Shown here piece after piece: positions 34,753-47,245 of a stretch of 64,000 nt of DNA. The stretch's first letter is position 1. Every line of letters begins with the position of its first letter. The position numbers and the translations under genes are program-made. The stretch lies in the NCBI GenBank assembly GCA_028015205.1, contig CM051511.1, positions 33,844,001 through 33,908,000 on the forward strand. Reading direction: 5' to 3'. The notes under the pieces were generated by a model. It ran no database searches and was not told the DNA's origin. It saw only the letters and a program-made list of their open reading frames with translations. This DNA comes from Mytilisepta virgata (Eukaryota; Mollusca; Bivalvia; Mytilida; Mytilidae).

Positions 34753-36430
34753 CGGTAGTGGCAAACTGTTAAAAACTAATAACGCGTACACTGTTCGTAT
34801 TTATATATTTTCATTAATAATCTGGTCTGTCTTGTAAACCAGGAAAAAATTTAACATTTGTATGTTAAACATATCCTCTGTTAGTAAAAAAATGTATCAC
34901 TACTGCTTTGGATTTTTTTCGGAGAACATTGACGCCATGTGCATGTATATAAGTTCGACAATAGACTAGAAGCTTAAAATAGTCTAATAATTCTTCAGTT
35001 ATTTCCTTCATTGTCGATATCTGTTATGAAAGAACATGAAATGTATTACGTATCTTATATGTCATGATCTTGAACAACATTCCAATTACCTCAAATGAAA
35101 GAATAGTATTGGAATATGATAAAATAAGTACTATTTGCTGAGGTAATGAAGGCTCATTTTTTTTACAAGGCGAGAAAAAAGCTGAAAGGCCCCCAACAAT
35201 ACAAAATCCAAAGACAGACAAAACCAAACATAACACAAAAACTGGATTTAGGAATATTATCCTAATAAAAATGTTGATTTTACATTGGTTTTCTGGTCAT
35301 TCGACAGACTGAATCAAACGGGTTCTCACAGACCCCCTGCCGACAGTGTCTTTGGCATTATTTCTTTCGCTGGAGATTTAGGATTAGCAATATTGTAGGT
35401 GCCACTGTTGCCACCAAAGATTTGCATTTATCTTAAGGCAAGAAGGGCATTGATACAAAGATAATCTGGACAACTATTGAAATTTGAAGAATAACTTAAA
35501 AAATATGAATATGTTTTATTAGTATAAACAGTTGTTTTAAATATATTTTACTTAGATTTCTTGGGATACTTTCTAACAAGTATTGTTTTTATATTTGATG
35601 GGCCTTTTTATTTAATTCGCAACATCATGAATTAAGTGTTCCATCAACTGCATTAATAGGGTTATGCTATTGCTGGTAACTGCAAGTTCTATTTGGTTTT
35701 CAGTAGCTTGTAGTAGCATTTGCATGTTTTATAATACACCTTAATATAAATATGTACCGTTCATTTTTATATTGTTTCAACATTTCGTCACATTTCACAA
35801 ATAGCAGGTTATATTGTTTTAATTGTGGACTACCTTTTTCAATGCTTTACATGTACCACGTATTTCTCATACTTCTTATATATCTTTGTACATGAAAAAT
35901 GCAGTTACATTGTATGTATATTGTTCTTCTAATTAACCTTTAAAGGATCTTCTAATGTGCAAAATAATTATTTTTTTCAATTTCTTACATTAAATATGAA
36001 AATGAAGACTATTAGACATTTAACAATGAGGCAGTAGTGTTAAAATTAAGCCAACTATTGAATAGCATCTTTATGTTTTCTTAAGCTCGTCAATAAAACA
36101 ACCTAATGATCTAAAAAGCACTAATGGTAAACATCAATCAGATTTTGAACACCCAATTTGATGAAACATGCAACAAAAAAGATAAAGAGATCATCAGAAT
36201 CATCAGAATGCAAATATTTCATATTATGTGCATGAACAAGGGAAATGAATTATAGTTCAGGACAGAAAGGCTACAAATAATCAACACATTGCTTAAATAT
36301 ATATATTCATCATCGTTGAGTAAAATCGTTCGTTGCTAAATTTTCTTACTAAATTCGAAGGTCCTCATTTACAAATGTTTTAAGTTTTTATAAGTGAACA
36401 ATTTAACCTTTAGGTAATAATTTATTAACT
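34753..36430. other. AT-rich non-coding stretch
   Basis: Nothing recognised. Confidence 0.35.
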
Positions 36431-37400
36431 AGCCTGGCTTATAGGCCATGTGAACTTGTGTCATCGCTCTGTGTCCATCGTCCGTAAATTTGTCAATGGA
36501 AATGGAATGGAAACACCTCAACAAACGGTAGAATGAACAACAAGGGGCCATATTTGATTTTTATTGGCAAATATTCAACAAAAATCTCTCCCTCTGAAAC
36601 TGCATTATGAAATATTTTGAAACTTTTCTGGGTTGATGACAGCTATACTTTCTACGAACGGTCCACTTTTGGTTGAGATTCATTCGCTCACTGAACGTCT
36701 TTTATTGTCTGAAATCGGAAATGACTTTTTGTCATTTGCTCAGGAACTAATTTTAGATTTTAACCATTTTTTGGCATGAATGGTGTATGGCAGCACTTTT
36801 CCAAACTTGCCGCCTTTGGTGCTGGTTGAATGGAAAACATGCCAGAGGCCATTTCTCAATTTTCCATATGGGAAATGACATTAATTTGTCGAACCGGTTG
36901 GATGGACAACATCTCCATTAGTAGCCATCTTTGATGTTGATTGCCCAACTCTCCAACTTTCTCAACTGAAACTACATTATGAACTGTTTCTAAATGACAG
37001 CAGTAATAACCCACTACAAAAGTTCTACTTTTGGTTGAGATTCATCCGCTCATATGACGGCTGCGGGTGTTCAAATTTCCAGGGAAACCATATGTGAAAA
37101 AAACTTTTCTTTCATTTACTCAGGAACTTATTGTAACCAAAGTTGGGGGAATGATGTATTGAAGTACCTTTACAAAAGTTTTACCTTTGGTTCTGGTTGG
37201 ATGGAAAACATGGCCGCCAGAAGCCATCTTTTATTTTGATTGTTCAATTTTCATAAATTTTCTCTGAAACTACATATGAAGTGTCTTTGGACTTTGCAGG
37301 ATTTATGACAGCTGTTTCCATGGAAAACATATGGGAAATGACATTTGTAAGGAGATTATAACCGATTATGGCTGGAAACGTGAATGGAAGGACAGGTGCA
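36431..37400 (+). repeat. diverged hairpin-headed repeat element, period about 365
   Basis: The head AGCCTGGCTTATAGGCCATG resembles the hairpin of the 165-base family. Inside, GGTTGAGATTCATTCGCTCA (36674) recurs as GAGATTCATCCGCTCA (37039), and GAATGGAAAACATG-CC (36828) recurs at 37198. CATGGCCGCC-AGAAGCCAT also links it to that family. Confidence 0.6.
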
Positions 37401-38429
37401 TATTATCGAATTTAATTTAGGTAAAAATTCAAATGTAAAGGTCACTTTGACATTTTGTGTTTTATTAACAACCTTGTGACTTTAGTTATTTTTGTTTACA
37501 ATACCAGCAACATAATAATGAAGTGTTATGAAAGTTGGTACATTGGATAAGAGCAAAATCCAAATACAGGTCGAATTTTTTAGAACGCTAACTTAATATT
37601 CAACATTTACGAATACTACAACGAAGACTGAAAAACACCTGGAATCCAAACGGATTTTGGATAAAATATCAACATTTCATCATTGGAAATCTTGAAAGAT
37701 ATCGAATGAGGTAGTGTTTGTGTTATGGAATGGGCTTTTGCTCGATATCGAAATCTACGAACATGTATGTAACCTCGTTAAAGTTCTTAAAGGGCGTTGT
37801 CACACATGCGTTTACTAATTTTCACAAACCGGTTTCAATATCCATAATATCATGTATTTAATGTCAACACTGTAGATTGTCATATTGGTTTCTATTGTAA
37901 CCAATACCAACCCAATAGCTGAAAATAATACATTAATAATCAAAATGAAAGAAAGCGTCCACGCCAACCAATATACATCTTACCAACTCCATTGCTGCTT
38001 GCCTCAATCAAAATAAAACTCTTTGACTTCCTTGTTTCAACTTTTAACTCCTAAATTTATTAAACGTCAGTAATTTAAAAATAAATGCCTTAAAAGACAC
38101 GCAAAAGATCCCTAAAACAATTTTTTATAAATAAAAACAATAAAACTAAGAATATCTTTCTCTTTAAGTCTGAAAAGCGGGAAATTTAAAACTTTTAAAT
38201 GACGTCTGCTTAACATAGAATTGGAAGGAACAATCTTCTCATTGTAGAAATGCTTAGTCAAACTCTCAAAATTTCAAAGTTATATGATTGCACACTTAAG
38301 AAACCATTATGTTTATACATTTTGATTGTATTAACTTTTCATCGTATTTTTATGTCTTATGAAGGCGTTTAGCCACAACATACAATCATACAATCATATA
38401 AGTACAATTGAATCATGTGTCATTTATTC
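37401..38429. other. AT-rich non-coding stretch
   Basis: Nothing recognised. Confidence 0.35.
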
Positions 38430-38609
38430 CGGAGCACCTGAGTCTACCCCCAGTTTTTTGGTGGGATCCATGTTGTTCATATGTTTTTAGTTTTTAATTG
38501 TAGTGCATGTATTGTTTTTGGTCTTGTCTTCGTTGTTCTCCGGAGTTAGTCAGTTGTTACGATTTTTCTCTCCTTCGAATATCCCTTTGGTATTTCTTGA
38601 CTTTACTCA
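38430..38609 (+). repeat. Penelope-like element 3' region only (subfamily A)
   Basis: Runs from TTCCGGAGCACCTGAGTCT through the stem-loop (one broken pair: ACCCC with GGGAT) to the complete family end TTGGTATTTCTTGACTTTAC. Confidence 0.8.
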
Positions 38610-38865
38610 TTTATTTTCATTCATTTTTTATCGGCAAAATGTGCATACCATGTGCATAAATACTGGTACCAAATGCAAGCAAGAACCTGCATAAAAGCAG
38701 ATGAACTAAGCTCTTATTGTTGTTCTTAGTCTAAAAGATTTATGTAAGCCTTCATTCATCCGTTAAAGACACAATTTTCAAAAAAGATTAACACGCATAA
38801 CAATTTTTGATTACCTATTTGTATATGTTAGTATTGAATTTTGCTCTTAATCGCTTTTTTAACTC

Positions 38866-39540
38866 ACCTGGCCGAAAAGGCCATGTGAGCTATTGTCATC
38901 ATTTAGCGTCTGTTGTCCGTCGTCGTCCGTTATCGTCGTCGTACGTCGTCGTCATCGTAGACTTTCTTATAAAGATATCCCCTTCTAAAACCACTTGGCA
39001 ACAATGGTCCTTAGGTGTTTTTATTTTATAATTATATACAATAAACCAGCCCGCCATTTAAGATGGCCACCAGAGCCGAACGTAGTTTAACATAGAAGCC
39101 TATTGGAAATTTACTAAAAGATCTTCTTGTCTAAAACCAATGGACAAATTGACCCAAAATTTGGCAGTAATAGTCCTTAAGTGGTCCTATATCCGATGAG
39201 CCCGCCTTCCCTGCATCCACAATGGCCAACATAACTGAACATAGCTTAACATAGGACCCTATTGGTAATTGACTTAAGGATTTTCTTGACTGAAACCACA
39301 ATGCAAATTGGAAAAAAAATTTGGTGCAATTGTCCTTATTTGATCCTCTTTCAGAATTTTATCTGTTGATCCACTGTCCAAGGTGGCCTCCAGAACTAAA
39401 ATTATTTAACATAGGATCTTCTTGGAAAGTTCACTGAAAGGTCGTCTCGTTTGAAACCAGTGAACAATTTGGGAAAACCAGTCATCCAATTGGAATTCGA
39501 CAGCAATGTTCTAGTCAAGCATTTCACAGATGTCGTTTTA
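38866..39540 (+). repeat. 165-base family with its hairpin head
   Basis: The head CTCACCTGGCC-GAAAA-GGCCATGTGAG is a near-perfect 11-bp hairpin. It is followed by a CGTCCGTCGTCGTCCG-type tract, then three degenerate 165-base units anchored at GATGGCCACCAGAGCC (39062), 39220 and 39382. Confidence 0.75.
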
Positions 39541-41179
39541 TATAGATTATATTAACTATTATAGCTATACAGGGTGACCAAAGTAGCTTATATATTTACT
39601 GGTATCATTTCAGACATTTGATTGAGGTTTTATGAAGGATGTTGGCTGGTCAAGTTTTTTAATTTTATGTCAAAATCATCTGGTTTTATCCATTTGAATG
39701 CCATAAATTATTTTTCCCGCTAACACCCATTTTTCTTTTCATAAATCTTTTGCATGCAGAATAATAAGCCATTTGTAAAAAATCTTATAAAATCCTTGTT
39801 ATGATTTAATGGTTTAAAAAAAGCTATGTAAAATCAAGATTTTCCCCTCTAAGTTTTTAATGGCTTTTATCTAGAAAACAAGCACACAAAACTATAATTT
39901 TTTCGCTCTTTTAGTTCCTTTATTAATCCACTATCAATATTTATCAGTCTTATGAAAAGTTTGTTATTTTGAAACTCAGCAGCGAACATCCTTAATTAGA
40001 ATTCCAAGTGATCAATACGAAGAAGTTGAAACTACATCCGCAATCACGAATCATCATGTGACTGAAATGGCTCCACAGATGTACCTTATTCGTACGAAGA
40101 GTGTATAGAAGACATGGAATATTGACATATAAATCAGATGTTTGTTGGATAACAGAATTTGTACCTCAAAAATAATTCAGTTGAACATCTTCGGAGAAGA
40201 CTACAGATCCATAGAATGCTTACTTCGAACTAGTTTTAAATGCCGTGGTATGACTAGGCAATACTATTTGTTGTTTTTTGGGGGTTTTTTTAGTTATAAA
40301 CTATGATACTGACTTTTTAGAACTTTTGAGGAAACTCTACAGAAACGTAACAAAAAAGCCAGAAAAAATTCTTTTTGCAACAATTATTCATTTAAAAAAA
40401 ACTCTAAACAATACGTACAAACGGCTCGTATCTAACTGAAAGTTCAAGAAGGAAGCACCAATTACATACGCTCTATCGAATTCTGTCTCATTTTCTTTTT
40501 AACAAATTATGCGTAGTCGCTTCAACAAATTGTAGAGAGTTGCATTCTTATAAATCGAAAATATTCTGTCATAATTTTACAAAAAATATCTATGTAAGAT
40601 ATTGTGGCGTATACGCTGTAAAATATTCTGACTAAAGATTCATACAAGAGCAAAAATCACGAATGACAACTCAAAATGTGAATACCAGGAGAAACCATAA
40701 ATTTACGGAAGAGAGAAAAAAAACAAACAAACAAACAGAACATTAAAAAAGGACTGACAGTTACTCATTCCAACACGAAATGAGTAATTATTGTTTCCAT
40801 ACCCTTTATTGGAATACTCCTTTCTTATGCATTTGCATATAGAAAATACTCATCTGGACCTGTAGTATTTCTTCCATCATACCTGTATAGAAGTAACGAA
40901 TCACTACAAATGAGGAAAGAGATAATGAAATATCTAGACATCAATGATGCAATGACCTCACATATATTGTTAAAAATAATTTCACACATTGCAGATTATG
41001 AAATGTCACAAGTGTATTTTAAAGAAGCCAAAATTTCACTCATATCTGTGTTTTGTTACCCTTTTGTCTTGTCATTAAACTGCTCTTTTCTGGGGATAAT
41101 ATTATCAAATAAATTATATGATTACATGTATCGCAAATTAAATAAACACAATGGTCGAAATTTTCAATTTAAGTATTTG
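39541..41179. other. Non-coding stretch
   Basis: No exon or repeat was recognised. A 113-codon plus-strand frame (40910-41251) runs into the following repeat and has no motif. A short AAAC microsatellite lies near 40718. Confidence 0.35.
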
Positions 41180-41332
41180 ACCCAAACTTCTCTGTCATTT
41201 TGCAATTTATGCATTTTGTTTATATATAGTATCGTCCTACACTATATGTAGTTGCACAATAAGGATTTAGAATATCGATTTTTAAACGGGTGGCTCACTC
41301 AGGTTGATTTCAAAAATTGTAAGTTTAAGCTT
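41180..41332 (+). repeat. partial 146-base repeat (10.8 kb family), interrupted
   Basis: TTATGCATTTTGTTTATATA, TAGTATCGTCCTACACTATA and GATTTCAAAAATTGTAAGTT match the family; it stops inside the unit at AAGCTT where the next element's hairpin begins. Confidence 0.6.
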
Positions 41333-41655
41333 GCGAAGTAAGGTTCTTCATTACTTCGCCTCAACGAAGTGGATGGGGACTAATGCAACCCCCTCACCCC
41401 ATCCGGCGTCAACGTCCGCGTGCGCGTCCACAGCCAGTTCTCAGCTACTAGTTGACATAGGGTCATCTAATTTTGTGTGCATGTACACGTTGAAGAGACA
41501 TACCAGCTGATATAAGATGGAGGTCACATGTCCCATATTACACGGTTGACTGGCTTTTAAGTTTTATGTTAAAGATCAGTCTTAACATACAAAGTGACCA
41601 TATTACTTGGTGTGAGGGTGCATCTCGGAGAGTAATTCAACCTTCCACCAAACTA

Positions 41656-41670
41656 AGGTCACTTTGACCT
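41656..41670. promoter_or_regulatory. consensus estrogen-response-type palindrome
   Basis: AGGTCA-CTT-TGACCT is a perfect IR3. It occurs once per long repeat unit, degenerate in most others. Binding is inferred from the motif only. Confidence 0.45.
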
Positions 41671-42471
41671 ACTTATCGCACTTCATTGACTTAGGTTAAG
41701 TTTTACGTCCGAGTTCAATTCTCCGATACCAAGGGACCTACAATCATATTTCTTGGTGTGAGGGTGCATCTACGGGAGTAACACAGCCCCCACCAAAATA
41801 TGGCCATCTCGCTTCATTGACTTAGGTTAAGAATTACGTCCGATTTAAATGTTCTGATAACAAGGGACCTACAGTCATATTACTTGGTGTGAGGAGGCAT
41901 CGCGGGGAGTAACACCGCCTCCCAACAAAATAAGGTTATCGCGCTTAGTTAAGTTGTACGTCCGATTTCAGTTCTTTGATACCAATGGACCAACAGTCAT
42001 ATTACTTGGTGTGATGATACATCTCGGGGAGTAACAATGCCTTCCACCAAAATAAAGTCACTCTGAACTACATATCGCACTTCATTGACTTGGGTTAAGT
42101 TTTATGTCCGAGTTGAGTTCTCCGATACCAAGGGACCTACAATCATATTTCCTGGTGTGAGGGTGCATCCAGGGGAGTTACACAGCCCCCACCAAAATAT
42201 GGCCATCTCGCTTCATTGACTTAAGTTTTACGTCCGATTTAAATGTTCTGATAACAATGGACCTACAGTCATATTACTTGGTGTGATGATACATCTCGGG
42301 GAGTAACAATGCCTTCAACCAGAATATGGTCACTCTGAACTACACATCGCGCTTCATTGACATAGGTTAGGTTTTACCTCCGAGTACAATTCTCTGATAC
42401 CAAGCAACCTACAATTATATTAGTTGGTGAGAGGGTGCATCTCGGACTGTAACACAGCCCCCGCCAAAATC

Positions 42472-42486
42472 AGGTCACTCTGACCT
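42472..42486. promoter_or_regulatory. second consensus estrogen-response-type palindrome
   Basis: AGGTCA-CTC-TGACCT, a perfect IR3 at the equivalent place of another long unit of the same array. Confidence 0.45.
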
Positions 42487-42734
42487 ACTTATCGTGCTTC
42501 ATTTACTTAGGTTAAGTTTTACGTCCGAGTTCAGTTCTCCAATACCAAGCCACCTACAATCATATTACTTGCTGTAAGGGTGCCTCTCGGAGAGCTACAC
42601 AGCCACACACCAGAATTGGTGGCGGCATGCGAACTTTGTAATCGTAAATTTCTGGTTTTTCATTGGGTTTATTGATTAAATTTGTTTATAGAATGATTAC
42701 ATAATATTTTTGATGGGAATAACGTTTTATAGTT

Positions 42735-43900
42735 TAGCTCACATAGCCTAAAAGGTCACGTGAGCTTTTGCCATCAGAATTGTGTCCGATGATCCGGACG
42801 ATCAACCAAGATGGCGGCCACAGCGGAACTTATTTTAACATAGTACTTTATGGGAAATTCATTTAAAAATCTTCTTGTCTGAAACTACTGAGCCAATTGG
42901 AATCAAACTTAGCAGCAATGGTCCTTAGATGGTCCTCATTCAGAATTGTGTCCGATGACTAGGACGATCAACCAAGATGACTGCCACAGCCGTACATAGT
43001 ATAACATAGGACCCTTTGGGAAAATTAATTAAAAAATCTTCTTGTCTGAAACAACAGAGCCAATTGGAACAAGACTTGGCAGCAATCGTCATTAGATGGC
43101 CATCTGTCAGAATTGTGTCCAGTGAACCGGACAATCAACCAAGATGGGCGCCACCACCGAACCTAGTTTAACATAGAAACATGTGAAAATTTATTAAAAA
43201 AAATTCTAGTCTGAAACTACAGAGCCAATTCGAACCAGACTTGGTAGCATAGGTCTTTACATGGTTCTTTATCAGAATTGTATCCGATGACCCGAACTAT
43301 CAACAAAGATGACCGCCGCCACATAGGACCCTGAGTGAAATTCATTTAAAAATCTTTTTGTCTGAAACTACGCTGCCAATTAACAGTAATGGTCCTAAAA
43401 TGGTCCTCTTTCAGGAATATGTCCAATGATCCGGACAATCAACCAAAATGGCTGCCACAGCCAAACTTAGTTCAACATAGGACCCTTTGGGAAATTCATT
43501 TAAAACTCTTCTTGTCTGAAACAACTGGGCCAATTGGAATATTAAAAAATCTTGTCTGAAACCACAGAGCCAATTGGAGCTAGAATTGGCAGCATAGGTC
43601 ATAAAACGGTCCTCTGTCAGGATTGTGTCCGATGACCTGGACGATCAACAAAGATGGCCGCCACAGCCGTACGTAGTATAACATAGTATAACATAGGACC
43701 CTTTGGGAAAATTCATTAAAAAATCGTCTTGACTGAAACTAGAAAAACCAATTGGAACAAGACTTGACAGCATAATTCTTTTGATGGTCCTCTGTCAGAT
43801 TTGTGTCCAATGACCCGAATGATTAACAAAGATGGCCGCCACAGCATAACTTAGTTATACATAGGACCCTAAGTGAAATTCATTTAAAAATCTTGCCATC
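42735..43900 (+). repeat. 165-base satellite-like array with hairpin head, about seven units
   Basis: The head TAGCTCACATAGCC-TAAAA-GGTCACGTGAGCT is a degenerate hairpin. Units anchored on GATGGCNGCCACAGC occur at 42811, 42976, 43144, 43308, 43448, 43654 and 43832. Each runs through TTTAACATAGGACC, TTCATTTAAAAATCTTCTTG, TCTGAAACTACTGAGCCAAT and AGCAATGGTCCTTAGATGGT. Confidence 0.85.
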
Positions 43901-44249
43901 GCGATGCACTTAATGAGAATATGAAATTTTATATGGAGTTTTTTCCCTTGTTACTATAATCTGTATCAGTGGATTTTCAGGCTTCATGACAAAATAGTAT
44001 TTAATTAATTACTCATATGCATCACACAAAATTAGATATTAGATATTTACAAGTTGATTTTCTGTGAGTAATATAACGCCAATTTAATAGTAAATTATTT
44101 CTATTTATTGTAACTATTCTGTTCCCATTTCTTCAAACATGATACAACTAATGATTATTACCCACATAATTTGTACTAAAATAAGCAGCATGACATGTTA
44201 CATGTTGAGCACCTGCATTGCTGCAAGTGTGATCACCCGCACCTTTTGG
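43901..44249. other. AT-rich non-coding stretch
   Basis: Nothing recognised. Confidence 0.35.
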
Positions 44250-44345
44250 AATGGTTCTTGTGTATCCCTTCAGTGGTTTCATCATGCTGGAGGTCTTTGG
44301 TTTCAATCCCCACCAGGTCAACCAAAATACTTCGAAATTGGTAAT
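44250..44345 (+). mobile_element. possible tRNA-derived SINE head
   Basis: TTCAGTGGTTTCATCATGCT resembles a tRNA A box region and GGTTTCAATCC 30-40 bases on matches the B box consensus. No intact tRNA fold or clear tail was found. Confidence 0.3.
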
Positions 44346-44865
44346 TAATGCTAATCCCACTAAGCAAGTTTTTAATTTTATATTTTCAGTTTGAAGATCA
44401 ATAAGTTGTATTGATATTCTCCTCTGCCAGCCAATTTAATACTTTTCCAGTCAGTAGTTAATATAGGTAAGTAACTATTTTATGTAAACAAGACAAAACA
44501 AGAATTAAATGAAATCAGTACAAAAATTATTTGCCTGCAAATTTAGATTGGTTGAACTAAATTAGATAATTGAACTGATGTTAATATAGGTATATTTAGG
44601 ATCATTTATTACTGGAATTTGTTTCAAATTTCAAAGGTATAAACATAAAAAGGTGATAATCAACATATGGCTTTTACATTCAAAATAGCATAACAGCATA
44701 ACATTTTGATTTGTATTGAAAACAAGACCCCAGAAAACAAATAATAATGAAATTTCAAATTATTCTTAAATAGAAAAAGAAGATAAAACACATCAATTTA
44801 TATTCAAAATTCTTATATGATAGCAAAATATCAATACTATATGCTCTAGAACTGATATAAATTTG
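44346..44865. other. AT-rich non-coding stretch
   Basis: Nothing recognised. Confidence 0.35.
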
Positions 44866-45050
44866 CAGTTATTGCATGAGAATGTGGTCCTCACAATTTG
44901 ATTCCGACTTTGATGATTGTGAACAGAAAAGCCATCAAATAAGACTGTGTGGTGGAAATGATGTATTGTACATTGTAGTGCCTCTGCATTATTCAATTAA
45001 CAAAAAATTAAAACTGTTCTTTGATGCACGTGAGGCTATTCTTCACAGGT
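44866..45050 (+). CDS. possible exon of an unknown gene
   Basis: A TAAATTTGCAG acceptor is followed by a frame starting MRMWSSQFDSDFDDCEQKSH and continuing GGNDVLYIVVPLHYSINKKL, KLFFDAREAILHR. The acidic start and codon use look coding. The possible donor (CACAG, GTTTTT) is weak. Family unknown. Confidence 0.3.
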
Positions 45051-45199
45051 TTTTATATAATGAATACATTATGTATACATGAGGAGCTTCAATTTAGTAG
45101 AAACCAGAAAAGTGATAATTCCTTTTTGTCCTCATTGTATAAAACATGCCAGTTTGGCATGTTCTTCTAGAGGAAGTTTCTGTTCTTCAAATTACTCAA

Positions 45200-45600
45200 A
45201 AATAGACACAACCAATTCTTTTTGAGAAAAAAGATGTTACTGGATCTGTGCCACTATTATGTGAAAAGAATTCAGGAAATAACCATGAAAACTTTTCAAA
45301 TACTACTGACATTCATGGGGTCAATGGATCTAATGATTTATTTTCATCACCAGAAAATAAATCAACAGATCAACAAAACAGACACTATCATGACACAATC
45401 ACCACAGCAGATGAAAATTAAAGATATCTCCTCATGTGATATTGACATGACATGGCAAATGTTCCTGTTAATTTGTATTCTTTACCTGAGAATAAGTCAA
45501 AAGATCATTATGCATCAGCAACAGATGAAAAGACACAATCATTATTAGTAGTACTGATTCTGATTGTGACTCCCTGTCACAGAGCATTCTTCGCAGAAAA
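45200..45600 (+). pseudogene. possible broken exon, Asn/Ser/Asp-rich
   Basis: One frame reads SVPLLCEKNSGNNHENFSN, then SSPENKSTDQQ; after stops and a shift, a related YSLPENKSKDHYASATDEK follows, then TDSDCDSLSQSILRRK in another frame. The two PENKS blocks look like an internal peptide repeat. It may belong with the weak exon just upstream. Confidence 0.25.
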
Positions 45601-45711
45601 CAACATAGGCACTAAACCTCATTCTCCTATTTTTTTGCTTCATTTTCTGTTTTTGGAAGCAACTAAAGAACTGACCATTCATCTTTTCAATAACATTCAG
45701 CAGCAAGTTTT

Positions 45712-45950
45712 TTAGTGCCCGCCTACGATAGTAGAGGGGCATTATGTTTTTTCGTCCGTCCGTCTGTCCCAAATCAGGTAAAATTTTGTGGTGAAGGTAG
45801 TTTAGGGTTATGTTGTAGTCGCATCAACTTGAAACTTAGTACATATGTTCCTTATGACGTGCTCATTGTAATTTGCATGACAAATAAGGGTTTTAACCAC
45901 ATTTTCGTGTTTCAATGACGATGGAAAACGATAGTGCAAATATTTTTTAG
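45712..45950 (+). repeat. hairpin-headed bivalve-type dispersed repeat
   Basis: The head TGCCCGCCTACGATAGTAGA-GGGGCA folds on itself and is followed by CGTCCGTCCGTCTGTCCC and ATCAACTTGAAACTTAGTAC, phrases I associate with an abundant dispersed repeat in bivalves. One copy only. Confidence 0.55.
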
Positions 45951-46111
45951 TTAACATTTCAAATAGAAATTGTTTTGTCTATCAAACCAATGACCCAGAA
46001 AAAAGATGAATGGTTTGTGACTTATCCAGGTTTCTTATTTCTTAGATTTTATATTATACGATGATGAAATATATAGATTATTATGTAATTTTATTGCTTT
46101 TCTTCGGGTTT

Positions 46112-46335
46112 GACATGGGCAGCATAGCGGGTGTCCTGCAGTAAGCAGAGACTGCTTACTTTTCCGGAGCACCTGAGTCTACCCTCGTTTTTTGGTAGGG
46201 TCCATGTTGTTCATATGTTTTTAATTATAATGGATGTATTGTTTTGGTCTTGTCTTCGTTGTTCTAACGAGTTTGTCAGTTGATTCGATGTTCCCCTCCT
46301 TTGGATATCCCTTTGGTATTTCATGACTTTACTTC
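46112..46335 (+). repeat. Penelope-like element 3' region only (subfamily A)
   Basis: Same blocks as 19.68 kb. Its stem-loop reads ACCCT (46181-46185) / AGGGT (46197-46201), where other copies read ACCCC/GGGGT: both sides of one pair have changed. Ends near TTTGGTATTTCATGACTTTA. Confidence 0.8.
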
Positions 46336-46886
46336 ATGGCTCGCAGAATAAAAACAACATGTTATATGAGATCTTATCAACAGTTTATTAAATTTCTTAT
46401 ATTTCAATTGTGGCATCACTAATAAGTCATGCTCTCATATTGTGACGTCGCTGATAAGTCTTCCTGTCCCTGATAACTTCTCCTCATACGTCACAAAACC
46501 TTAGTACGGAGATAAGAGATAACTGATCAGGGTGATACAGATGCAGGGAAGTACGATAAAAATATTTATCTGTCACATCACTTAGAATAATTATCACTTT
46601 TCTCTTTTCACTATTGTAAATAGCTTCATTGCATATTTTTAAATCATTTTCATTATTTGTATTCTTTGTCTTGAGAAATTCTAATAGACAAAATATTGAG
46701 TAATGACATACAATAAATTATAATGTATATTATGTTGTAATAGATATATTGAAAAATAGCAGAAGAACATTATATGTGCAAACCAAGTATCATAAAACCA
46801 GTAAAATTACAAGTGTATCTTTCATATTTTACCTTTCAGATTTTTGATAATATGATAGCACATGGTTATTTACTAATCTATTGCAG
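46336..46886. other. AT-rich non-coding stretch
   Basis: Nothing recognised. Confidence 0.35.
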
Positions 46887-46944
46887 GAATCAACATCACG
46901 TTTTGCATTTTACAAATATTATGCCAAGAGAAGCAGAGAAACAA
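46887..46944 (+). CDS. possible short exon, unknown gene
   Basis: Flanked by a good acceptor (AATCTATTGCAG) and a strong donor (GTAAGT). 58 bases; in the frame ending in phase 0 it reads NQHHVLHFTNIMPREAEKQ. That phase matches the exon at 51340, so the two could be neighbours in one transcript with the transposase relic inside the intron. Confidence 0.3.
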
Positions 46945-47245
46945 GTAAGTTATTGCTACAATGAAGTAATCTAGTCTAAGGTAAGTTAAAATTAATGATT
47001 TAAGGAACAGTGGTATGATATACATGTTAAAATAAAACTCTTCATCTTATACCAAATTTCCTTGATGTAAGCAATCACAGGATACCCTGCCGCCTTCAAA
47101 GCAGAATCTTGGCTAACACCGCATAATTATATTTTTTGTCTTGAAAAATTATAACAGATATATTTAAATTGGAGTTATCTGCCTTCCTGGTTTGCATTTC
47201 AGCGTTCAAAGTAGATCAGACACAATATTTTTTTTTATTATTTAC

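Larger units (their letters stand above)
41333..42620 (+). repeat. hairpin-headed array of eight 122-146 base units
   Basis: The head is a perfect 9-bp hairpin (GCGAAGTAA 41333-41341 / TTACTTCGC 41351-41359) followed by GGATGGGG (41371) / CCCCATCC (41397). Units marked by CTTGGTGTGAGGGTGCATCT begin near 41607, 41753, 41884, 42006, 42152, 42279, 42424 and 42570. Spacings are 146, 131, 122, 146, 127, 145 and 146: full-length and shortened units are mixed. Each holds TTAGGTTAAGTTTTACGTCC. Confidence 0.75.

Noticed and set aside
40910..41251. 113-codon plus-strand open frame
   Set aside because: Its end runs into a known dispersed repeat and its composition is that of AT-rich noise.
41607..43900. 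Regularly spaced repeats as a CRISPR array
   Set aside because: The units are adjacent satellite-like copies in a eukaryotic genome with no unique spacers and no cas genes.
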